Source: Leishmania infantum JPCM5 (Eukaryota > Euglenozoa > Kinetoplastea > Trypanosomatida > Trypanosomatidae). From it: a DNA stretch of 64,000 nucleotides. The stretch spans positions 158,501-222,500 of the forward strand of contig NC_009407.2 in NCBI RefSeq assembly GCF_000002875.2, given 5' to 3'. A model generated the notes under the pieces. That model made no database searches. It was not told the DNA's origin and saw only the letters and a list, made by a program, of their open reading frames with translations. Below, piece after piece: positions 60,626 to 64,000 of the stretch (within the stretch, counting starts at the first letter, position 1; the number at the start of each line of letters is the position of its first letter). A program made the translations under genes and the position numbers.

Positions 60626-61729
60626 ATGTCCTCAGATACCATCCGAGTTGGGTTCCTCGGAGCCTCAACGATCGCGCACAAGGTGTGGGCGGCCATCGAA
60701 GCGGCTGGAAACATGCAGGTCACACTCGTAGGCAGTCGATCCGTGAAGGTGGCGCAGAAATTCATTGATGAGTGCACCGAGAGCCTTCATATCAGCGAAG
60801 AACGCAAGGCTGCAGCGGCCACCTACGACGAGGTTGTCGGTAGCTCTAACGTTGACGTTGTGTACATGTCCATTCCTGTCACCACCAGGCACGAGTGGGT
60901 GATGAAGTGCGCTGAGAACAATAAGCACGTTGTTGGCGAGAAGCCCCCAGCTTCTACGCCGGCGCAGCTGCAGTCGTGGATTGAAGCACTCAGCGCGAAG
61001 GGCCTGCTATACATGGATGGAACGATGTTCTCTCACGGACCGTACGTTAAGAAAGTGGTCGAGCTCCTCCCCGAGATCGGCGACATTCGTCGCATGACGT
61101 TTATCTTTTCTTTTCGCGCCTCGCCGGAGAGGCTGCAGAGTGATATCCGCTGCAACCCAAATCTAGAGCCGCTCGGCGCGCTCGGTGACATTGGCTGGTA
61201 TGGCATCCGCTCCTTTCTACACATGGTCGACTTTACCATGCCCACCACTGTTGCCGGTCGTATTCTCGAGGAACTGCCGAACGGTGCTGTTACCTCCTTC
61301 AAAGGAGAGCTCACTTTCCCTGGTGCCAAGCCGGACACAAGCATCTACGCATACTTCTACTGCAGCTTCTTGAGCTCACTCCAGCAAAGCTTTATTGTTT
61401 CGGGGACGAAAGGACGCATTGTTGCCGAGCAGCTGACGAGCCCGCTCACTGATGCCGGAGCGGCGTGCTTTAAGATTGTGAAGCCCACGTTTTCCGGACC
61501 TGATCCAAGTACGGACGTCACCGTTGAGCAAACCGTGACAAATGTCCAGGTTCCCGAGGAAACAGGACATATGCAGGAGACGCAGATGTGGCGTGATGTT
61601 CGCGACTGTCTCAAGAAGGACGAAAGCGGCCGGCTGATTGCCGAAGAGGATGCCGTGCGCGAGTGGGCCCGCAAGTCATGGATGACGCACTGCATCGCGG
61701 CCAAATTGATGGAGTCCGCACGCTCGTAG
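60626..61729 (+). CDS. Gfo/Idh/MocA-family NAD(P)-dependent oxidoreductase, paralogue 2
   Basis: A 367-aa enzyme of standard family length. Rossmann start 'RVGFLGASTIAHKVWAA' at about 7-23, 'NVDVVYMSIP' near 75-84, 'HVVGEKPPA' near 100-108 with the EKP Lys, and 'NLEPLGALGDIGWYGIRSFL' near 182-201 in the substrate domain. It shares all these blocks with the gene at 57447, so the two are clear tandem paralogues, but it lacks the long insertions. Third-position base use is less GC-biased than in neighbouring genes. An out-of-frame ATG at 60592 lies upstream if the acceptor at 60536 is used. Substrate unknown. Confidence 0.92.
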   Translation: MSSDTIRVGFLGASTIAHKVWAAIEAAGNMQVTLVGSRSVKVAQKFIDECTESLHISEERKAAAATYDEVVGSSNVDVVYMSIPVTTRHEWVMKCAENNKHVVGEKPPASTPAQLQSWIEALSAKGLLYMDGTMFSHGPYVKKVVELLPEIGDIRRMTFIFSFRASPERLQSDIRCNPNLEPLGALGDIGWYGIRSFLHMVDFTMPTTVAGRILEELPNGAVTSFKGELTFPGAKPDTSIYAYFYCSFLSSLQQSFIVSGTKGRIVAEQLTSPLTDAGAACFKIVKPTFSGPDPSTDVTVEQTVTNVQVPEETGHMQETQMWRDVRDCLKKDESGRLIAEEDAVREWARKSWMTHCIAAKLMESARS

Positions 61730-62353
61730 CTGCATCAGCTCTGTTGCCCTTGTGTGGCAATATGAGAAATGTGGTCATGCTGCGTGGCTTGACAGTGTTT
61801 TACAGCAGGCAGAGCGGTGCTTTCTGGGCACTCCTCACCCCTCGTTGAAAATATTCGGCGCTGTACACGCGCACATCGGCACTGAAGGTATCGTATATGT
61901 TTGTTTCTCAAGTGTCTCTCGAGTGAATTTCACGAAAAACGCTCATGAAAAGCGTATACGAGCCTACTGCTCTTTACTTCTTCGGTACTTTGGTTTAGCA
62001 CCTACTGAACTACCCCTTATGAATCTTTCCTTGTCTCATTGCTTTCTCTCTCAGCTGTTATTCCCATCACGTGTATTGTAGAACCTCAGTGCTACAGAAA
62101 AAAAAAAAAGACATGAAAAGGAAAAGAGCTGTACCAGTATTTCCCTGAGTAGGATCGTCGTGCGCAATGCTCTCTGCAGTCACTGATTCACGAATCCGAC
62201 TTTACCCAACCCTGCCACGTGCACTGAGTAGAATGGAGACAATTATTATTTTGGTGCTTTAGGGGATGCTAAACTCGCAGTTCAGCCACAATTTCTTCTA
62301 CGTTGCTTTGCTCTTTTTTTTTTTGCAGCCTTCCTTTCGTTTCGACAGCTTCA
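61730..62353. other. AT-richer spacer
   Basis: Lower GC than the rest of the window. There is an A-run at about 62098-62109, and a T-run at about 62314-62324 followed by GCAG. Confidence 0.6.
62314..62328 (+). promoter_or_regulatory. Predicted spliced-leader acceptor
   Basis: A T11 run followed by GCAG (AG at 62327-62328), one of the strongest acceptor-like signals in the window. The next ATG is at 62354. Confidence 0.5.
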
Positions 62354-62587
62354 ATGATGACCTCGCGCACACGTTTGGGTACTTCCTCCGGTACTCCAGT
62401 ACGTTGTCTAACTGCGCACACACTTGGTGCGCCAGCACTTCCTCAGATCAAAAGTGACGCTGTGATCTTCTACTTTCACGAAGCATACGGTGTTCCAAAA
62501 GTTATTGGAGCCGCTGACAACGGACAAAGCGAGGCACGCAACATCCACTCGGAGCACGTAGAACTCCTTGCAAGAGGGAGCAGATGA
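62354..62587 (+). CDS. Possible 77-aa protein
   Basis: A frame of 77 codons opened by the first ATG (a double ATG) after the strong acceptor-like tract at 62314-62328. The peptide is complex: a basic, Thr/Ser-rich start, a central segment 'SDAVIFYFHEAYGVPKVIGA' and an end 'ARNIHSEHVELLARGSR'. The pattern of a hydrophobic long helix, then a short basic turn and 'I..EHVELL', resembles the second half of a histone fold (as in CENP-S/X or NF-Y type subunits), but this is only a visual likeness. No certain family, and codon use is less biased than in neighbouring genes. Confidence 0.4.
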   Translation: MMTSRTRLGTSSGTPVRCLTAHTLGAPALPQIKSDAVIFYFHEAYGVPKVIGAADNGQSEARNIHSEHVELLARGSR

Positions 62588-63019
62588 CGTCGCTGCAAAA
62601 GCGTCTTGCATTTTCCTCTTAGGGTCTGAGCTGATTTGCCTTTTACCTGCTTCGAACGAAACGAAAAATCAAACAGCATGGTAATCTCGACTCTCTCGCT
62701 CATCTTTCTTGAAAATAGAGGCATGACTGCCAGTAGCAGCTTCTTTCTCAATGCGCGGCTAGTGGTGGATAGCACTCATCCCGGTCTTACCTACAGTAGC
62801 TACATAGATGTCGTGCTGCATGGGTCCTCCGTTCCTTCATCTCTTTCTCTCCCTCTACCCTTGTGCATATTTCTTGTTCTTGTGTGTGCAAGGCAGCGTC
62901 CCTGCGCACTAAGGGCGCACTCTCGGTCCCTGTGCATTGCCTCTGTCAAGGCATCCGCTTTTTGCTGTTGGCGTACCATCCACACAATCGACCTCCTTCC
63001 TTTGCGGTGTGGAAGTGTG
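62588..63019. other. Spacer with acceptor tract
   Basis: No gene seen. A pyrimidine-rich run at about 62826-62882 is followed by AG sites; the first ATG after it is the start at 63020. Confidence 0.55.
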
Positions 63020-64000
63020 ATGATCGCGCCCACGGCATCTGCGATGCGGCTGGTGATGGACTCGGCTGCATCAGACAATGGCAACAATAGCAGCGTTATG
63101 CAAACACCTGTCCCACCCACTGGCACGACACTGTTTCTTCGCGAGGAAGGCAGCCGCACCTTTGTCCCTGTGTATCATCAATCGAGCGTGACGCTCCGCG
63201 ATTTGGCCGAGGAGTTCAACATCAGCAGCGTTCTCGAGTGCGACGCGCACGGAAACGTTCAGCCGCGCGCAGTAGCTTTTGACTCTCCATCGGACGTCTT
63301 GCACAGTGGGCGGCACTACATCGCTCGGCGAGATGCGCGGGCCGAGGCCGGCAACAGCTACGTCACCTTCCGCGGCAAGATTCTCGTGAAGGAGTACGAA
63401 CTAGAGCATCCGACCCCGCCTGCAAGCCGGAACATAGAGACACCGACGATAGCAGGTGATGGTGTAGAGAGCGCCTCCCTCGCACACAAGATCTATTCTG
63501 CCCCAGCTGCAACTCCCTTCCCCGACAAGCCCAGTGTGCGGCAGGGCTACAACGAAGAGGACAGATCGAGCATCTCGCGAGCTCTAGCGCTATCGTCGGA
63601 GCGTAAGCGTCCGAGAGAAGACGCTAGCAGGACAAGTGCAGAGGGCTCTGCAGCGAGCGAAGGGTGTCAGCAACGCTCCCAGGCACAGCGGACGGAAGAG
63701 CCACAGCTTTCCTCGGCTACTCTACCCGGCAGTGAGAGTGTTTTGCAGGACTGCACGAACGGCGCATGTGCGCCTCTAACGCTGCCAGGGAAATCGAGCA
63801 ACGTGCAGAGCAGCTCTGAAACTGCAATGGAAGATATATCAATTGATGAGCCAGCTCAACGTTCGCTGCGGTTTATTCCGTTCTCAGAGACAGCTTCCGA
63901 TGGTAGTGAGACATATGTCACGCTTGAGGATCTGCAGAGGCTGTGCCAAGAAGCCGCCACTCAAGAAGAGGAGTTCCAGAAGAGGCACAACGCCGCCACA
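63020..64000 (+). CDS. Hypothetical protein, 3' partial
   Basis: The frame is open for 327 codons to the right edge with no stop; in-frame ATGs at 63044 and 63056 are alternative starts. Residues about 35-125 look like a folded module: 'TTLFLREEGSRTFVPVYHQ', 'VTLRDLAEEFNISSVLEC', 'LHSGRHYIARRDA', then 'SYVTFRGKILVKEYELEH'. This alternation of strands and a helix might be a ubiquitin-like or doublecortin-like fold. The rest is Ser/Glu/Gln-rich with a nuclear-localisation-like 'SERKRPRED' near 194-202, and it ends at the edge in a helical Glu/Gln segment. Family not recognised. Confidence 0.75.
   Translation, partial: MIAPTASAMRLVMDSAASDNGNNSSVMQTPVPPTGTTLFLREEGSRTFVPVYHQSSVTLRDLAEEFNISSVLECDAHGNVQPRAVAFDSPSDVLHSGRHYIARRDARAEAGNSYVTFRGKILVKEYELEHPTPPASRNIETPTIAGDGVESASLAHKIYSAPAATPFPDKPSVRQGYNEEDRSSISRALALSSERKRPREDASRTSAEGSAASEGCQQRSQAQRTEEPQLSSATLPGSESVLQDCTNGACAPLTLPGKSSNVQSSSETAMEDISIDEPAQRSLRFIPFSETASDGSETYVTLEDLQRLCQEAATQEEEFQKRHNAAT

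Noticed and set aside
1..64000. CRISPR arrays, rRNA, snoRNA clusters or a strand-switch region
   Set aside because: No regularly spaced direct repeats, no rRNA-like sequence, and all supported host genes run on the + strand.

Overview
This window looks like nuclear DNA of a kinetoplastid, almost certainly Leishmania or a close leishmaniine relative. The signs are intronless, GC3-rich genes all on the + strand; long pyrimidine-rich spacers that end in AG before start codons, as expected for spliced-leader acceptors; many (GT)n, (CT)n and (TA)n arrays; SIDER-like retroposons in spacers; and kinetoplastid-type proteins. It reads as the interior of one polycistronic directional gene cluster. I see no strand switch, no tRNA or rRNA gene and no CRISPR.

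Layout. 0-9 kb: a multi-pass membrane protein cut by the left edge, a small predicted gene, an aldose 1-epimerase, a first SIDER-like repeat and a glycosyltransferase-like protein. 11.7-15 kb: a large FtsX-like permease. 16-18.3 kb: a possible 58-codon gene, an old SIDER and a decayed ingi/L1Tc-type retroelement (DIRE) on the minus strand. 19.4-28.6 kb: a CHAP amidase with an acylation signal (D-alanyl-glycyl endopeptidase-like) and three unnamed proteins, one a 1417-residue coiled coil. 30-39.3 kb: AMPK beta subunit, a membrane protein, a 98-aa conserved-looking protein, a SET-domain methyltransferase, a zinc-finger-bearing relic on the minus strand, and an FtsJ/MRM2-type 2'-O-methyltransferase. 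41-49.7 kb: acetyl-CoA synthetase, a second SIDER (minus), an EF-hand protein and an XRN-family 5'-3' exoribonuclease. 50.8-55.4 kb: a multiply frameshifted pseudogene and a protein with a C2-like N-terminus, coiled coil and proline-rich linker. 56.3-61.7 kb: two Gfo/Idh/MocA oxidoreductase paralogues set among three SIDER-like repeats in both orientations. 62-64 kb: a possible 77-codon gene and a protein cut by the right edge.

The genes do not form one pathway. Carbon and energy functions recur (aldose epimerase, acetyl-CoA synthetase, AMPK beta, two oxidoreductases), together with RNA processing (FtsJ, XRN). Because kinetoplastids control expression mostly after transcription, the spacers matter. 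Four nearly identical ~500-bp repeats, two + and two -, lie in 3' flanks and differ in an internal 18-bp tandem unit (1, 1, 2 and 3 copies). Two much older relatives are also present. Start codons were chosen as the first or best-placed ATG; several reading frames stay open upstream without any ATG.
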